DNA of 64,000 nucleotides from Lotus japonicus (taxonomy: Eukaryota; Streptophyta; Magnoliopsida; Fabales; Fabaceae). Position numbers and translations under genes: made by a program. The DNA lies in NCBI RefSeq assembly GCF_012489685.1, contig NC_080042.1, positions 23,822,150 to 23,886,149 on the forward strand, read 5' to 3'. Shown here piece by piece: positions 41,902 through 54,666 of this stretch. The notes beneath the pieces were generated by a model, which worked only from the letters and a program-made list of their open reading frames with translations, did no database searches and had not been told where the DNA came from. Numbering within the stretch: the first letter of the stretch is position 1; every line of letters begins with the position of its first letter.

Positions 41902-43760
41902 GTCCGTGCCTCGCATGAGAGAAAAGGAATTGGCGTTACTACCTCCCAAAACAGAAGAAAGATGGAGTCTTTCAATTCCTTTATTGAAGAAGCTTAATTA
42001 ATTAATCTACCTTTTTTTGGAATAAAATACACTTGGTTTAGACCTAACGGCCAATCAATGAGTAGATTGGATCGTGTACTTGTGTCACACGAGTGGATTC
42101 TTTCTTGGCCCGATAGTGTGCAACAAGTTCTTGATCGTGAAATTTCCGACCATTGCCCTTTGTTACTTCGGCTAGCTAGGCAGGATTGGGGTCCTCAATC
42201 TTTTAGGGCCCTAAATTGTTGGTTGAAGGACTCAAGATTCAAGCCCTTTGTGGAATCCAATTGGTCTTTGATTCAAGCGTTGGGATGGGGGGCTTTCGTG
42301 ATTCAGGAGAAGTTGAAGTGCCTAAAACTGAGTCTGAGGCAGTGGAATAAGGACATATTTGGCAACATAACGACAAAGAGGAAGGGGATAGTGAAGGAAC
42401 TCAACAACTTGGATAAGAAAGCGGAAGAAGTGTCTCTTAATGCCGAAGAAGTAGCTAAAAGAAAGGATCTAGGAGCTGAGCTTTGGAGACTAGCTACTCT
42501 AAATGAATCATTACTTTGTCAAAAGGCTCGTACAAGTTGGATCAAGGAAGGGGATGCTAATACAAGATTCTTTCATGGTATGATTAATTGGCGGAGGAGA
42601 GGGAATTCTCTTTTTGTCCTGGATCTAGAGGGTAGATGGCGTGAAGATCCAAGTGAGATTCGATTAGCAGTGAAGGATTTCTTTGACCAGAAATATAGGG
42701 AGGTGGATTGGGCTTCCCCAACTCTAGATGGCATCACATTCCGACATCTTTTTTCTGCCAATAACAATGTCCTTATTGCTCCTTTTGATATTGAGGAGAT
42801 TAGAGAAGCGGTGTGGGATTGTGATGGTGATAAAAGTCCGAGGCCGGATGGTTACAATTTCAAGTTCATTAAGTCTTTTTGGCACATCCTTAAAGATGAC
42901 TTTCTAAGAATGCTTCAGGAATTTCATGCTCATGGGAAATGGCCTAGAGGAACCAACACTTTGTTTATTGCACTAATCTCGAAGGTGGATTCCCCACAAG
43001 GTCTTAGAGACTTTAGACATATATTTTTTGTAGGATGCATGTACAAGGTGGTCTCTAAAATATTGGCTAAGAGATTGAAGGGTGTTTTACCAAAGCTCAT
43101 TGATGAGAGTCAATCCGCTTTCCTTGATGGTAGAAACATGTTAGATAGCATTCTAATTGCTAATGAGGTTGTCCATGATGCTAATAGGAAGGGAGTGCCA
43201 ACCATGGTGTTCAAGGTGGATTATGAGAAGGCCTATGACTCTATTAAGTGGAATTTTCTCTTCTATATGATTGAGAGGATGAAATTTGATAGAAAGTGGA
43301 TTAGTTGGATCCGGGGTTGCTTGAGCTCATCCTCGGTATCGGTCTTGGTTAATGGTAGCCCTACGGAAGAGTTCAAGATGGAGAAAGGCCTTAGGCAAGG
43401 GGACCAGATTGCTCTTTTTCTTTTCCTCATCGTAGCGGAAGGGATAAGTGGAATGATAAAAAATGCTATCTCTTTGGGAAGGTTTTCTCCCTATAATTGT
43501 GACAATTCTAGTGCTCTAAAGGTTTCCCTACTCCAATTGCTGATGATACTTTATTCATTGGAGAGGCATCCTTGCAAAATGCGATCACATTGAAATGCCT
43601 TCTTCGTTGTTTTGAGTTAACATCGGGCCTCAAGGTTAATTTTGCAAAGAGCAAATTGGTGGGGATTGCAATGGATGGTGACTTGGAGAGGAGAATGGCA
43701 GCAATACTTCATTGTAGAAGTTCAAAGCTCCCATTAATGTACAGGCCTTCCGATTGGTGA
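41902..43760 (+). pseudogene. LINE endonuclease end and reverse transcriptase
   Basis: From 41902 the frame reads RASHERKGIGVTTSQNR and MESFNSFIEEA, a typical LINE endonuclease stretch, then a TAA. The ORF from 42058 starts at MSRLDRVLVSHEW, the endonuclease C-terminus. It continues through the linker (ARTSWIKEGDANTRFFH) into RT with SPRPDGYNFKFIK, VDYEKAYDSIKW and GLRQGDQIALFLFL; the last is usually QGDPLSPFLF, so that motif is altered. A frameshift near 43540 separates the catalytic IADDTLF, after which LKCLLRCFELTSGLKVN follows. Confidence 0.9.
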
Positions 43761-44061
43761 CAATCCAATGAGACTTAGGTTTTGGGACCCGATGATCTTG
43801 AAGGTTAAGTAGCGGCTCTCCAAGTGCAAACAAAAATCTCTTTCTTTTGGAGGTAGGCTTTGTCTTATCAAAAGTGTTTTATCTTCATGACCCCTCTTTT
43901 ACTTATCTTTTTTCAAAATGCCAAAGGGGATTATAAATAAGTGTGAGAGTTTGATGGGATCCTTTTTGTGGGGGGCCTTTGAGGGAGAGAAAAAAATAGC
44001 TTGGGTTAAATGGAGCTTGGTTTGTAGGCCAAAGGAGGAAGGTGGGTTAAGTGTGTGAAAC

Positions 44062-44820
44062 TTGGGTTTGTTTAATAAAGCCCTCTTGGGCAAGTGGAGG
44101 TGGAGGATGTTGAAAGAGAGAGATAGCCTTTGGGTTAAGATCTTAATGACTAAATACAATAACAAGGTACCTTCTAATGCGTCAAGTTGGTGGAAGGACA
44201 TCAATTATTGGTGCTTTGAGGGGGATGAAGGAGTGTGGATGGAAGGAGGTCTTTGTAGGAAGGTTGGAGAAGACAATGAAGTGGATTTCTGGCATGATAA
44301 TTGGTTAGGTTCAGGTAGGTTGAAAGAAAAATTCGGGAGGCTTTTCAATCTTTCAGTTCATCAAAGTATAATTGTTAGAGAAATGGGAAGATGGTCGAAT
44401 GGACTTTGGGTTTCGGACCTTCCTTGGCGCAGACCATTCTTGAGTAGAGAGATAGGTATGGTGGAGGAACTTATGAATATAGTTTCCACTCACTCTCTCA
44501 CTGAGGGTTCACCGGATGATTGGATTTGGAACAGAGAAGAGGGGGGTGCTTATTCTGTAAAATCAGCATATGTTATGTTGCAAGGAGAAGTGCTGGAACC
44601 GCTGGATAAGATCTACAATAAACTATGGTCGATTAGAGCTCCCTCGAATGTATTGTGCTTAGCTTGGAAAGTACTCTTAAATAGAGTGCAATCTAAGGAA
44701 AATCTGAAACGCAGGGGGATCCTTCAAGGTACTCATCAAACCACGTGCTCTTTTCGCTTATTGCATGAGGAAACTACTTCATATTTATTCCTCACTTGCG
44801 GCCTATCCTGGAAAGTCTAG
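44062..44820 (+). pseudogene. LINE C-terminal zinc-binding RT-associated domain
   Basis: Open for 252 codons. It reads NKALLGKWRWRML, VDFWHDNWLGSGRL, DDWIWNREEGGAYSVKSAY and APSNVLCLAWKVLLNRV, the standard order of the plant LINE zinc-binding domain. It ends early after FLTCGLSWKV; the family usually continues with C-H-x-F-C pairs. Between 43761 and 44061 the linker is present but broken by stops. Confidence 0.85.
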
Positions 44821-45459
44821 AGCCTTGTATTCAACTGGCTAGGTACTACTTTTGTAATGCCGGAAGAGAGTAATGCACACTTATTGATGTTCATGGAAAC
44901 TTACTGTGGAGGGATAGGAAATCTGGTTTGGGAGTCATTTGGCTAGCAACAATATGGCATCTGTGGCACCTCAGAAATAGTCTGATTTTTGAAGGAAAAG
45001 CTCTTGATCTCTAGCTCATCTGCTTTAGAATCAATTCAATACAAGTCTTGGTTATGGATGAAAGAAAAACAGAAGGCCTTTTGTTATTCGTTGTATGATT
45101 GGAGTTCAAATCCTCTTATCTGCTTGAGGTCTATTTAATTTATCTATGACAGATGGTTTTGAGCTTCTCTTGTGCGTGCTTTTGCTTCCAATACACTAGG
45201 GTCTTTCCTTACATATTTCATGAAGTGCGGTCTTAGAATTGTTTTTTTGAACTTGTCTGGCTCTTCATTGTTGGTGGTGCGTGACTAACATACTGGTGGA
45301 AATTAGGATCTTTAATATTCTCTGAATATCTTTCATTTGTACAGCTAGCTTATTACTCTGTCCATTTCTTTTGTTTTCTCTTTTGCTCTTTGTAATTGGG
45401 ATTGAAGTACCCCTTGTACTTCCATTCAATGCATTAATTCATTTGCTGATAAAAAAAAA
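44821..45459 (+). other. LINE 3' end with poly-A
   Basis: Decayed C-terminal coding (IWHLWHLRNSLIFEGKA near 44950-45000), then about 300 bp of 3' UTR and AAAAAAAAA at 45451-45459. I could not find a convincing target duplication because the LINE 5' end is outside. Confidence 0.75.
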
Positions 45460-45978
45460 GACGACGAGACAAAGATATGGACCAATTTCAGGATTAAGCC
45501 ATTAATTTAACATGAGTAGTGAAATTCTGGTTCTCTCACAGGACGAATGTCCTACACGATGCTGGGACAACTGGTTCAACAATTGACTAACAGTAACAGC
45601 AATAAACAAAAACACAAGTAAACAAGACACGAGAATTGGTAACCCAGTTCAGTGAAAAACTTCACGTACGTCTGGAGGGTTTTCACCCAAAGAAAGGAAA
45701 TCCACTATCTCAAGATTCAGGAATTACAGACACTCATGAACACAACAGTTCATAGTTCACTTTCTAATCTACCCAGTGTATTTCTACTTAGAACCTCAAC
45801 CAAAGTATGAGAGCCCCTCTCACTTTCTCTCAATCACTGCCACAATGAATGGTAACAAACAATCAACAATTAGAGTTTGCAGATGCAACCAACACAGATC
45901 ATAACCTTGCTTTATAGAATCAGTGAGCAAGGTATGATCACAAGCAACAAAGAACAAAGAACAATAACAATCCTAAAA
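45460..45978 (-). repeat. Probable copia LTR fragment, unclassified
   Basis: No ORF. Strings such as GAATTGGTAACCCAGTTCAG and CTTCACGTACGTCTGGAGGG resemble the LTR of some legume copia elements. It is the flank into which the LINE and Tekay-2 inserted. Confidence 0.35.
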
Positions 45979-48900
45979 TGTAACACCCCGATTTCCAGGT
46001 GTCACTTTAATAACCAAAAATAAACTTTACGCGGAAAACAGGTAATTTTTTTTTTGATTGTTTCCTTTTAATAAAAGCAATAAAGAAATAAAAACAAAGC
46101 CCAACAACTAAACTAACCGATAAACAACATATACAAAGGTACAGCCTCTGCTGCACTATCCCGTCACGCGCACACGCAGTGACTCCAAGGTAACATGCTC
46201 GTAGGCGAATATATACAAACCAAAACTGTACGCAAAAGCATCAAATATACCACTATCCAAGAGAAAGTCGGCCTCAAAATGGCCTCAACCCAAGACCCCT
46301 ATAGTCCGACAGACTCTCAGTGATCCTCAGCAAGAGAACCACACAAAAGCCATATATCGGGAACCTACCCGGTCCCAAAAGTAAGACGAATCAGAGCTAT
46401 GACAGTGACAACCAACTCAAAAGACTCTAACCACCCATATCCCACACTACTATCATCGACTCTCCCTCGATCAGCCATGAAGTCTGGGTCCTCGTCGAAA
46501 GCTTCAGTAATAGACATTTCGCTCCGGGTCTTTCCCGCACAACGAATCATCACGAACCGGCTGACAGACGCCTGGCAGCAGGCCGACCGCCCAAACACAA
46601 ACATACAAACAAAGCCAAGGTGCTAGGGTCAACTTACAGAATACAATAGATATACAATCAACATGCGATAGAGGGGGGTATGTTTATATGTTGTATATAT
46701 ACATATAAGTTCTGCATTGTATCAAATCTCTAATACAATTCAATCATCAATACCTCAACAAATATAGTTAGAGTGCATGATATGTCAATGCAACGTCAAT
46801 TAAGAGGGTTCCGAAGGAAATAGGCTGGGCACGATCGAGTCGGTCCTAACACTGGCATTGTGTCGACCATAACCCTCGGGTGTCACTTACAACCTTGACA
46901 TAGTCGGATCAGTCCTAACCCTGCGGGTCGACTTTTCCCTCCGCTATGCCTGACATCAACAGGTCGATCCTAACCACACAGTCGATCATATCCCCCATCG
47001 AATGGCCGAGTTACCCGAAGGCATGCTGTACCCGAAGGTATATACTGTACCCGAAGGTATATAGATATACTGTACCCGAAGGTATATACTGTACCCGAAG
47101 GTATATACTGTACCCGAAGGTATATACTGTACCCGAAGGTATATAGATATACTGTACCCGAAGGTATATACTGTACCCGAAGGTATATAGATATACTGTA
47201 CCCGAAGGTATATACTGTACCCGAAGGTATATAGATATACTGTACCCGAAGGTATATACTGTACCCGAAGGTATATAGATATACTGTACCCGAAGGTATA
47301 TGTCGATTCGGCGACAAAAGACAATTAATTATGAAAGGAGTGCGATCACCCTTGATGACTTCTTGAGTCATCTGACTCATCAAATCTCGATGGTCAAAAA
47401 CTGCTCCGACCCAAACTCAAAACAACCCAAGAGTTAGTGTCGGTCAATACAACACAACTCCACCAACAAGAATACACGAGGGTCTAGTGTCGGTCAATAC
47501 AACACAGCCCAAACAACACGACTCGAACAACACTACCAGGAGTACTAGAGTACTCGGTGACTTTCAATCATCACCATAGCCCACCTTGATGGCTTTCCCA
47601 ATTCCAAACTCTCCAAACCCACAACATAAGTCGACTTTTCTTCGCCTTTCATAAATATTTTTCCCCTTCAGTTCTCCTATGCTTAAACGTTAATAAAAAT
47701 GATTTCAATTCAAATTAGTCAAATTATGAGTTTATTTCTCAAAGTCTAAGTTTCCCAAGTCTTTATTTTTTGAAAGCTCTATCATTCAAAGTTTCCAAAA
47801 AATCAACCACCCAAAATACATTTCCCGGGGAAAGTCTAGGAATTCCAACGAATCCCAACAAATGGCTAAGTCTCAAACCCCACATTCGGACTTGCCTAGG
47901 GTTGTTCATCCAACCCGAAATGTCAAAGATCACCAGATCAATGAACCTCCACTCCGAAGTTGCGTCGAAACGCTCAATTCAACACATCATCAATATCATA
48001 AGTTATGAAAACAATCATAACAATAAATCATCATCATAAACAACATCAGATAAAGCATAAGTCGAATTTATCGACGCCTATCATGCAATCATAGCTAAAT
48101 ATAGCAAGTTGCCCTAACCTCGAGCTGTTCCAGCTTCGCAAACAAAGTTCTCCTCAAACAATTGCTCTGAGTATTCCAAAGTTCCTTCAACTGAACCTCG
48201 GAGGAAAACAAAGCAGAAACCAAACAAAATCGATTAGTTCGATCGCAAAACAATACATAAACGATAGACAAAGCATTAAAGCTTCAGAATACGACAATCG
48301 GGTACGAAAGGACAAGTTTTCGAAAACGAAAAACTCCCCCCTAAAGGTAATAACCCACGGCCTCAAAGGAAAAAGGGCTTCGACTCTTTTTCTTCGATCA
48401 AATCAATTCACAAGGTAGTTTTAGGGTAAAACTAAGGCAAAGAAACTGTCAGAACAATTTTCGGACAATCGGGCCGAAATACGACTATCCAGGGGCATTT
48501 TGGTCCAAAATAAAGGCTCAAAACTTCAAAGTTATCAGTTCTGAAAACAAATTTGACAGCAATGATCCTCATGACATCCGTGACAACAAATCCTAAAGGC
48601 ACGAAGTCAGATTAAGTCTTTTCGACAATAAAGTTTCGAAATGTGAGACAAAAAGGGTTTTGAAACAGTTTTTCAGATCCTGGACAACTGGATCACAATC
48701 AGCGTTTACTGACAGAGGTTTTAGACTCAGGGGAACGTAAGGAACATAACCCAACCAAGAAATCGAAGAAATCGGACCATTTTAGAAAAAGCTCAAAACT
48801 GTGAGCACAGAAACGACTTCAGAAACGCAACAGAAACAACAATCAGAGGTAGGTATCGTGTTAGTTACCTCGATACCTAGAAGTAGGGACGAACTGCACG

Positions 48901-49696
48901 AAGATTGGTCAAGTTTTCGCGAAAATCTCCTCCCCCCTTGCTCTCCACGAAATTCAGCCACAAAAGGAAGAAAATGAAGGAATTTTTGCTTTTTGAGCTA
49001 TTTATAGGCAGGCGAAATCGCGGGAAAATGAAAATTTCGCGATTCCGATTTTTGCAGCACGATCACCGTGGAATTCTAAGAGAGATTCTGGCGTCAGAAT
49101 TCCAGAACTCAAAACAAATATCTAAGATTTGGGAAAAACGATATCCAAAACGCCAAAAGCGGTGTAAGTTAGTCTGTCCCGAAAAACTACTTTTTGCTGT
49201 GATGCTCAGACGACAAAACTTCCAACAGAAGAAAGATTGGAAATGTCGAAACAAGTCTGGCACGCGAACGGAATCTTCGTTAGATGTCCCGAATAGAAAA
49301 AGTCTTCATCCTTCGCTCAAAACTAAGGTTTCGAAGCAAAGAAATTAGCGTCGGCGGACATCCGAAAAGTTAAACCTATCGTGCGTACAGTCCAGAGTTC
49401 CGAAATGAAACGCTGGTCGATGGAAAAATAAAGAGAAACTTTAAATTTTCCAAGAGTTCGAAATCTCACTTAAAACGTTGCTTTAAGAGCGAAATAGCCT
49501 ATTCTGGACATGCTCGCCATAAGGCAGGTGTGCAGACGACTCGCACGAGCTCCGAAAGAAACAACGCCACATTCCTCGAGCAATTCCTGAACTTTCTTCT
49601 TCATTAATCTTTCTCAAATATCAAACTCCTGTCACGCTTACACTGATTCCACGCGTGAGTCGGAAATTAACTTGTTCCGAAAATCCGGGTCTTACA
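45979..49696 (-). repeat. Tekay-2 3' LTR, 3718 bp
   Basis: Plus orientation TGTAACACCCCG...GGGTCTTACA. Minus-strand TATAAATA near 48997-49006 is the probable TATA box. Contains the minisatellite at 47026-47301. ORFs inside (47770-48039, 48905-49348) are not supported. Confidence 0.9.
47026..47301. repeat. Two-unit minisatellite (19 bp and 25 bp) in the Tekay-2 LTR
   Basis: Unit S is CTGTACCCGAAGGTATATA (19 bp); unit L is the same plus GATATA (25 bp). The order is S L S S S L S L S L S L plus one partial unit, i.e. mostly an alternating 44-bp dimer. Units look identical to each other apart from the insert. Confidence 0.95.
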
Positions 49697-51238
49697 ATAC
49701 TCCCCTCCAAAAAGAAAGTTTCGTCCTCGAAACTCAGAGTTCTGAGAAAAGTCCGGAATACAGTTCCTTGATCTGGTCTTCCAATTCCCCTGTAGCATTG
49801 CCCGTGTCATTGTTCCTCATAACCTTTACTTAAGCAAGTTGTTTTCCCCTTAACTGTTTCACTCTTCTATCCCCACTGCTAACTGTCGGTGTCTCAAAAG
49901 ACAAACCATCATTCAACTTCATGTCGTCTGGCTCGATCACTTGCGTCGGATCTCTTCTTGAAATGATACCGGTTGGCATTCCGTGAAGTCGCACAATCTT
50001 AGCCACTTACTTCTTTACTTTCGGTCGTCCGAAATTCTTCTTAAACTCAGTGCCTCTCTGTCATCTCAAAATAGATACCCAGCTTGTCCTCGTGATCTTC
50101 ATCTACAGTCCAAAACTCCACTTGTCCGTTCGATAACTCCTAGATGAAATCTTGCGTTGGAATCTAATAGTCCATTAAAACACCTCCAACTTCGTAACTA
50201 TCTTTACACACACCAAGTAATCAAACTTCTACTTAGTCACTATTCGAATTAAAACTCGACTTATGTCCTTATTCCTTGTCCTTCACTAATCTTATCCCCC
50301 TTCAACATCAATTTATCAACAACTTATAAGATAATCCTCCTCTTAATATCTAACAATCCGTTTTTACCGTCTTCTTCCTCGAAACTTCCCTCACTCAAAC
50401 CTATTTACACTCACTGAAATCCCTAACCCTTCGCACAAATCGAGACTTATCCTCTAGAAGATTACATCATAACTATACCTCAAGGGACTTAACTAGCCAT
50501 TGACTCTTAAACTCTACGAAACTCGTCAAAATATAACAACCTCAGATATTCGTCTTAATACTAACACCTTCCTTTTTGTGACTCAATCACCATCTCGTCA
50601 ATCAACTTCTTAATTTCTCAATCAAATTCTGACAAACTTCAAGTCCTACACACCTTAGACAGACATTCATAGATTTAAAACCTAAACCTTCACCAAGTTT
50701 GGTCCTCTAATGACCTTTAATCCTTCAATACTTCTTAAATGAATATCAGTTTCTTAAAAACTATAACTCCTTCACTTACCCAAACGACTTGACCAGTGTC
50801 GTCATGCTTTCACATCCACAACTTATTATGCTAACATCATTCAAATCATATCACATGGCTCATTATGTCCGCAACCTTATAATCAACATCAATCGATCAT
50901 CCACCTTAACACTCCACACAACCCAGAATTCCTTTACTTCAAGATCACTCTTATATTATACCTCAATGGTCTTAACCCGAAGCTCACCTTCAGGTCTTCA
51001 ATCTTCTAAGATTCAACTCCTATTGTCACACCTACAACCATAAGATCTCCTATTCGTACGCGATTCTCGACTCTCAAGATTCAACCTTAACCCTAAGATT
51101 TCAATCCAACTTAGTAAATCTCACTTAGTAATCTTAGCATATTTCTTTGGAATCCATATCAACAACCTCAAGTATTCAACTTATGCTAAAACTTTCTTTC
51201 TCCAACTTAATCATTAATTCAACACTTTTCAAGCGAAA
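49697..51238 (-). pseudogene. Tekay-2 pol remnant with chromodomain
   Basis: Beside the polypurine tract (GGAGGGGAGTAT read on the minus strand) lies the chromodomain region, then QVEFWTVDEDHEDKL (near 50100), equivalent to Tekay-1 13210-13260. No integrase core lies between them. Farther right (50150-51200) the sequence matches the degenerate interval of Tekay-1 and shows no domain. Several stops are present. Confidence 0.6.
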
Positions 51239-51338
51239 NNNNNNNNNNNNNNNNNNNNNNNNNNNNNNNNNNNNNNNNNNNNNNNNNNNNNNNNNNNNNN
51301 NNNNNNNNNNNNNNNNNNNNNNNNNNNNNNNNNNNNNN
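51239..51338. other. Assembly gap, 100 N
   Basis: Exactly 100 N, a conventional placeholder for unknown length. It hides the junction between Tekay-2, the left part of SIRE-3 and the left part of Tekay-3. Confidence 0.98.
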
Positions 51339-51561
51339 GTAAAAATACACAATCACACACAGGAGATAAGCATATCTACACGCAATCATAACAGACTGTC
51401 ACACAGGCACAAGGAATTATGCATCAGAAATTCTGACACACGTGTTGTTGTCTCAGCTTCAGAGTCAGTACCAGTGGGCACACACACTCTGATTGAGTTT
51501 ACCTTCTGGACTAGACATCTTCTGATCAAGAAGTATCATAGTCAGAGGTTCTGATCCATCT

Positions 51562-54500
51562 TCACTCTGGACAAAAGTCCATGTTTAGATTTTTCAGAAT
51601 AAAATTAAATCTATCCTCTGCTAAGGGCTTTGTAAAGATATCTGCCCATTGATGGTCAGTATCAACAAACTTCAGAAGAAGTACGCCCTTCTGTACATAA
51701 TCTCTAATAAAGTGATACTTTACCTCAATGTGCTTTGCCCTTGAATGCAAGATAGGATTCTTACTCAATGAGATTGCAGCAGTGTTATCACAATAGATTG
51801 GGATATTGCTCTCAAGGATCTGATAATCCTCCAGCTGATGTTTCATCCAGAGCATCTGAGTGCTGCATATTGCTGCTGAGATATATTCTGCCTCTGCAGT
51901 TGATAGTGCAATGGTTGATTGCCTCTTGCTTGCCCATGAGACTAGATTGCTTCCCAGAAATTGACAATTTCCAGAAGTACTTTTTCTCTCTGTTCTATCT
52001 CCAGCATAATCAGCATCACAATAACCTGAAAGCTTATACTCTGATGTTTTCTTATACATCAAGCCAAGGTTAGTGGTGCCTTTCAGATACCTTAGGATCC
52101 TCTTAACAGCAGTTAAGTGGGTTTCCCTTGGATCTGATTGGAAACGAGCACATAAGTGAACACTAAATAATATGTCTGGCCTAGATGCAGTTAAGTATAG
52201 AAGTGAACCTATCATTCCACGATAGAGCTTCTGACATACTTTACCACTTTTATCTTCTTTCTCCAAAATGCATGTAGGATGCATTGGAGTCTTGGCCACT
52301 GTAGATTCCAGCATATTGAACTTCTTCAGAAGTTCTTTAGTGTACTTGCTCTGATGGATATATGTTCCTTCTGGTGTTTGATCAACTTGTATTCCCAGAA
52401 AGTACTTTAATTCTCCCATCATACTCATCTCAAATTCAGCCTGCATCATCTCAGAAAATTCTTTGCATAGAGATTGATTAGCAGAACCAAATATAATATC
52501 ATCAACATAAATTTTCACAATTAAGATATCATCTTTATAAGTCTTGCAAAAAAGAGTTGTATCTACTTTACCCCTTACAAACTCATTCTCCAGAAGGAAT
52601 GAGCTAAGTCTCTCATACCATGCTCTGGGAGCTTGCTTCAGACCGTAGAGTGATTTCTTCAATTTGAACACAAGGTCTGGTTTCTTTTCATCTTCAAAAC
52701 CTGGGGGTTGATGAACATAGACTTCCTCTGAGATATAACCATTTAGGAAGGCACTCTTTACGTCCATCTGATGTAGAACTATGTTGTGATTTACTGAGAA
52801 GGAGATCAATAGTCTGATTGCCTCCAGTCTTGCTACCGGAGCAAATGTTTCAGTGTAGTCTATTCCTTCCTGCTGGCTGTAGCCTTGAGCAACTAGCCTT
52901 GCCTTGTTTCTGACTACATCTCCTTTCTCATTTAGCTTGTTTCTGAATACCCATTTCGTTCCAATAACATGGACATTCTCAGGCTTCTTCACTAAGCTCC
53001 AAACATCGTTCTTGGAGAATTGATTTAATTCTTCTTCCATGGCCAGAATCCAATCCTTGTCCTGAAGAGCTTCATCTATGGACTTGGGTTCAATTAAGGA
53101 CACCAATCCTTTCAGACTCAGCAAGGTCTCTTCAGAGGGTCTGAAGGCAGATCTGGTTCTGACTGGTTCATCTTTGTTGCCCAGAATCAATTCCTTAGGG
53201 TGAGCTGCAGTGATTCTGCTCTTCTTCAGAGTTTGTGAGTTAGAGGGACCAGCTTCTTCCTCTGGTTCATCTTCCTCTGGCTCAACTTCCTCTGGGGCTT
53301 TGCCTTTGTCAGAAACATTAATGCTTAAATCTGCAAACTTTTCAACTAGCTTTGACTGGTCAGAGTCAAGCTTATCATCAAATCTAACATGAATAGATTC
53401 TTCAATAGTCTTAGCATCAGTATTATAAAATCTAAAACCTTTAGATCTATCAGAATAACCAAGTAATAGACACTTAGAAGACTTAGCATCAAATTTATGC
53501 AATCTATCCTTAGTATTGAGAACATAACAAACACAGCCAAAAGGATGAAAATAAGAAATGTTGGGTTTTATGTTCTTCCACAATTCATAAGGAGTCTTAT
53601 TCAGAATTGGTCTCACAGAGATTCTGTTCTGAATGTAACATGCTGTATTTACTGCCTCTGCCCAAAAGTGCTTAGCCATGCCAGTTTCTTGGAGCATGGT
53701 TCTAGCCATCTCCTGAAGAGTTCTGTTCTTCCTCTCAACAACACCATTTGGTTGAGGAGTTCTGGGACAAGAGAAATCATGTGCAATTCCATAGGAATCA
53801 AACAGACTCTCAAACTTGTCATTCTCAAACTCTCCACCATGGTCACTTCTGACACGCACAATCCTACAAGCCTTCTCGTTTTGCACTTGAGCAATGAAGG
53901 TAGAGAACACAGCATGAGACTCATCCTTGCGGGTTAGAAACTTTACCCATGTCCAGCGGCTATAGTCATCAACGATAACCATCCCATATCTCTTGCCACC
54001 TATAGACTCAGTTTTCACTGGTCCAAAAAGGTCTATATGCAGAAGTTCCAACGGCCTTGAGGTTGAGACAACATTCTTTGCCTTGAAAGGGACTTTTGTG
54101 AATTTGCCTTTCTGACATGCTTCACAAAGAGCGTCTGAAGCGAACTTCAGATTGGGTAAGCCCCTGACAAGATTTAGCTTGCTCAGCTGAGAAATCTTTC
54201 TCATACTGGCATGCCCTAACCGTCTATGCCATACCCACTGCTCTTCATCAACAGACAGAAGGCACTTCACATTCTGAGCCTCCAACTCAGATAATCTGAT
54301 CTTATAAATGTTGTTCTTCCTCTTGCTGTTAAACAGAACAGAGCCATCGATCTGACTTACAGCCCGGCAGGACTTTTGATTGAATATAACATCATAACCC
54401 TTGTCAGCTAATTGACTTATAGACAATAAGTTATGTGTTAAGCCGTCTACCAATAAAACATTATCAATGCATGGACTACTATCTACACAAATAGTACCAG

Positions 54501-54666
54501 TACCAACAATTTTACCCTTTTCATTTCCTCCGAAGCCAACTTCGCCTCCAGGCTTAAGTTTCAGCTCTCGGAACATACGCTTTTCTCCCATCATGTGACG
54601 CGAGCATCCACTGTCCAGATACCATGATTGGTGTTTCAGTGGAGCTATCAAGGATATCTGCAACAT
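51562..54666 (-). CDS. pol: SIRE-3 pol, open: protease, integrase, RT, RNase H (1034 aa from the first ATG)
   Basis: Protease site [10 protein letters not shown] at residues 16-25. GAG-pre-integrase zinc region WHRRLGHAS (about 145) with CEACQKGK. Integrase D, D, E at [15 protein letters not shown] and NGVVERKN (about 195-300). RT from [12 protein letters not shown] through [19 protein letters not shown] and catalytic YVDDIIFGS (about 560-720). RNase H with [17 protein letters not shown] and CDNTAA, ending MDFCPE. The frame extends upstream of the ATG to a TAA near 54717. In the element it should be made as a Gag-Pol fusion, so the ATG is only the first Met, not a proven start. The integrase motif reads PQPNG where SIRE-2 has PQQNG. 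It is the most complete pol in the window. Confidence 0.9.
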   Translation of the reverse strand: MLQISLIAPLKHQSWYLDSGCSRHMMGEKRMFRELKLKPGGEVGFGGNEKGKIVGTGTICVDSSPCIDNVLLVDGLTHNLLSISQLADKGYDVIFNQKSCRAVSQIDGSVLFNSKRKNNIYKIRLSELEAQNVKCLLSVDEEQWVWHRRLGHASMRKISQLSKLNLVRGLPNLKFASDALCEACQKGKFTKVPFKAKNVVSTSRPLELLHIDLFGPVKTESIGGKRYGMVIVDDYSRWTWVKFLTRKDESHAVFSTFIAQVQNEKACRIVRVRSDHGGEFENDKFESLFDSYGIAHDFSCPRTPQPNGVVERKNRTLQEMARTMLQETGMAKHFWAEAVNTACYIQNRISVRPILNKTPYELWKNIKPNISYFHPFGCVCYVLNTKDRLHKFDAKSSKCLLLGYSDRSKGFRFYNTDAKTIEESIHVRFDDKLDSDQSKLVEKFADLSINVSDKGKAPEEVEPEEDEPEEEAGPSNSQTLKKSRITAAHPKELILGNKDEPVRTRSAFRPSEETLLSLKGLVSLIEPKSIDEALQDKDWILAMEEELNQFSKNDVWSLVKKPENVHVIGTKWVFRNKLNEKGDVVRNKARLVAQGYSQQEGIDYTETFAPVARLEAIRLLISFSVNHNIVLHQMDVKSAFLNGYISEEVYVHQPPGFEDEKKPDLVFKLKKSLYGLKQAPRAWYERLSSFLLENEFVRGKVDTTLFCKTYKDDILIVKIYVDDIIFGSANQSLCKEFSEMMQAEFEMSMMGELKYFLGIQVDQTPEGTYIHQSKYTKELLKKFNMLESTVAKTPMHPTCILEKEDKSGKVCQKLYRGMIGSLLYLTASRPDILFSVHLCARFQSDPRETHLTAVKRILRYLKGTTNLGLMYKKTSEYKLSGYCDADYAGDRTERKSTSGNCQFLGSNLVSWASKRQSTIALSTAEAEYISAAICSTQMLWMKHQLEDYQILESNIPIYCDNTAAISLSKNPILHSRAKHIEVKYHFIRDYVQKGVLLLKFVDTDHQWADIFTKPLAEDRFNFILKNLNMDFCPE

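Larger units (their letters stand above)
41902..45459 (+). mobile_element. L1-type LINE, 5' part missing
   Basis: Endonuclease C-terminus, reverse transcriptase, zinc-binding RT-associated domain and 3' tail with nine A (45451-45459). The 5' end is replaced by fragment Y. Several frameshifts and stops; inactive. Confidence 0.9.
45979..51238 (-). mobile_element. Tekay-2: chromovirus, minus strand, runs into the gap
   Basis: 3' LTR 45979-49696, then the pol end (49697-51238) homologous to Tekay-1 12300-13643 in reverse. Candidate target duplication TAAAA at 45974-45978; the other side is not visible. Confidence 0.85.

Noticed and set aside
41920..45480. LINE target duplication (GAGAGAAAAGGA versus GAGACAAAGATA)
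   Set aside because: The left string is inside LINE coding sequence, so it cannot be the insertion flank.
47026..47301. CRISPR-like array
   Set aside because: The spacing is a tandem minisatellite with no unique spacers, in plant LTR DNA.
46970..47383. 137- and 112-codon ORFs with repeated YTFGYSIS residues
   Set aside because: They are translations of the 19/25-bp minisatellite.
48905..49348. 147-codon basic ORF in Tekay-2 LTR
   Set aside because: Overlaps the LTR TATA region and is not conserved in Tekay-1 or Tekay-3.
53497..53937. 146-codon plus-strand ORF opposite integrase (also 33047-33487)
   Set aside because: Kept open only because pol is conserved; no promoter-like context, unlike the ORF at 2404.
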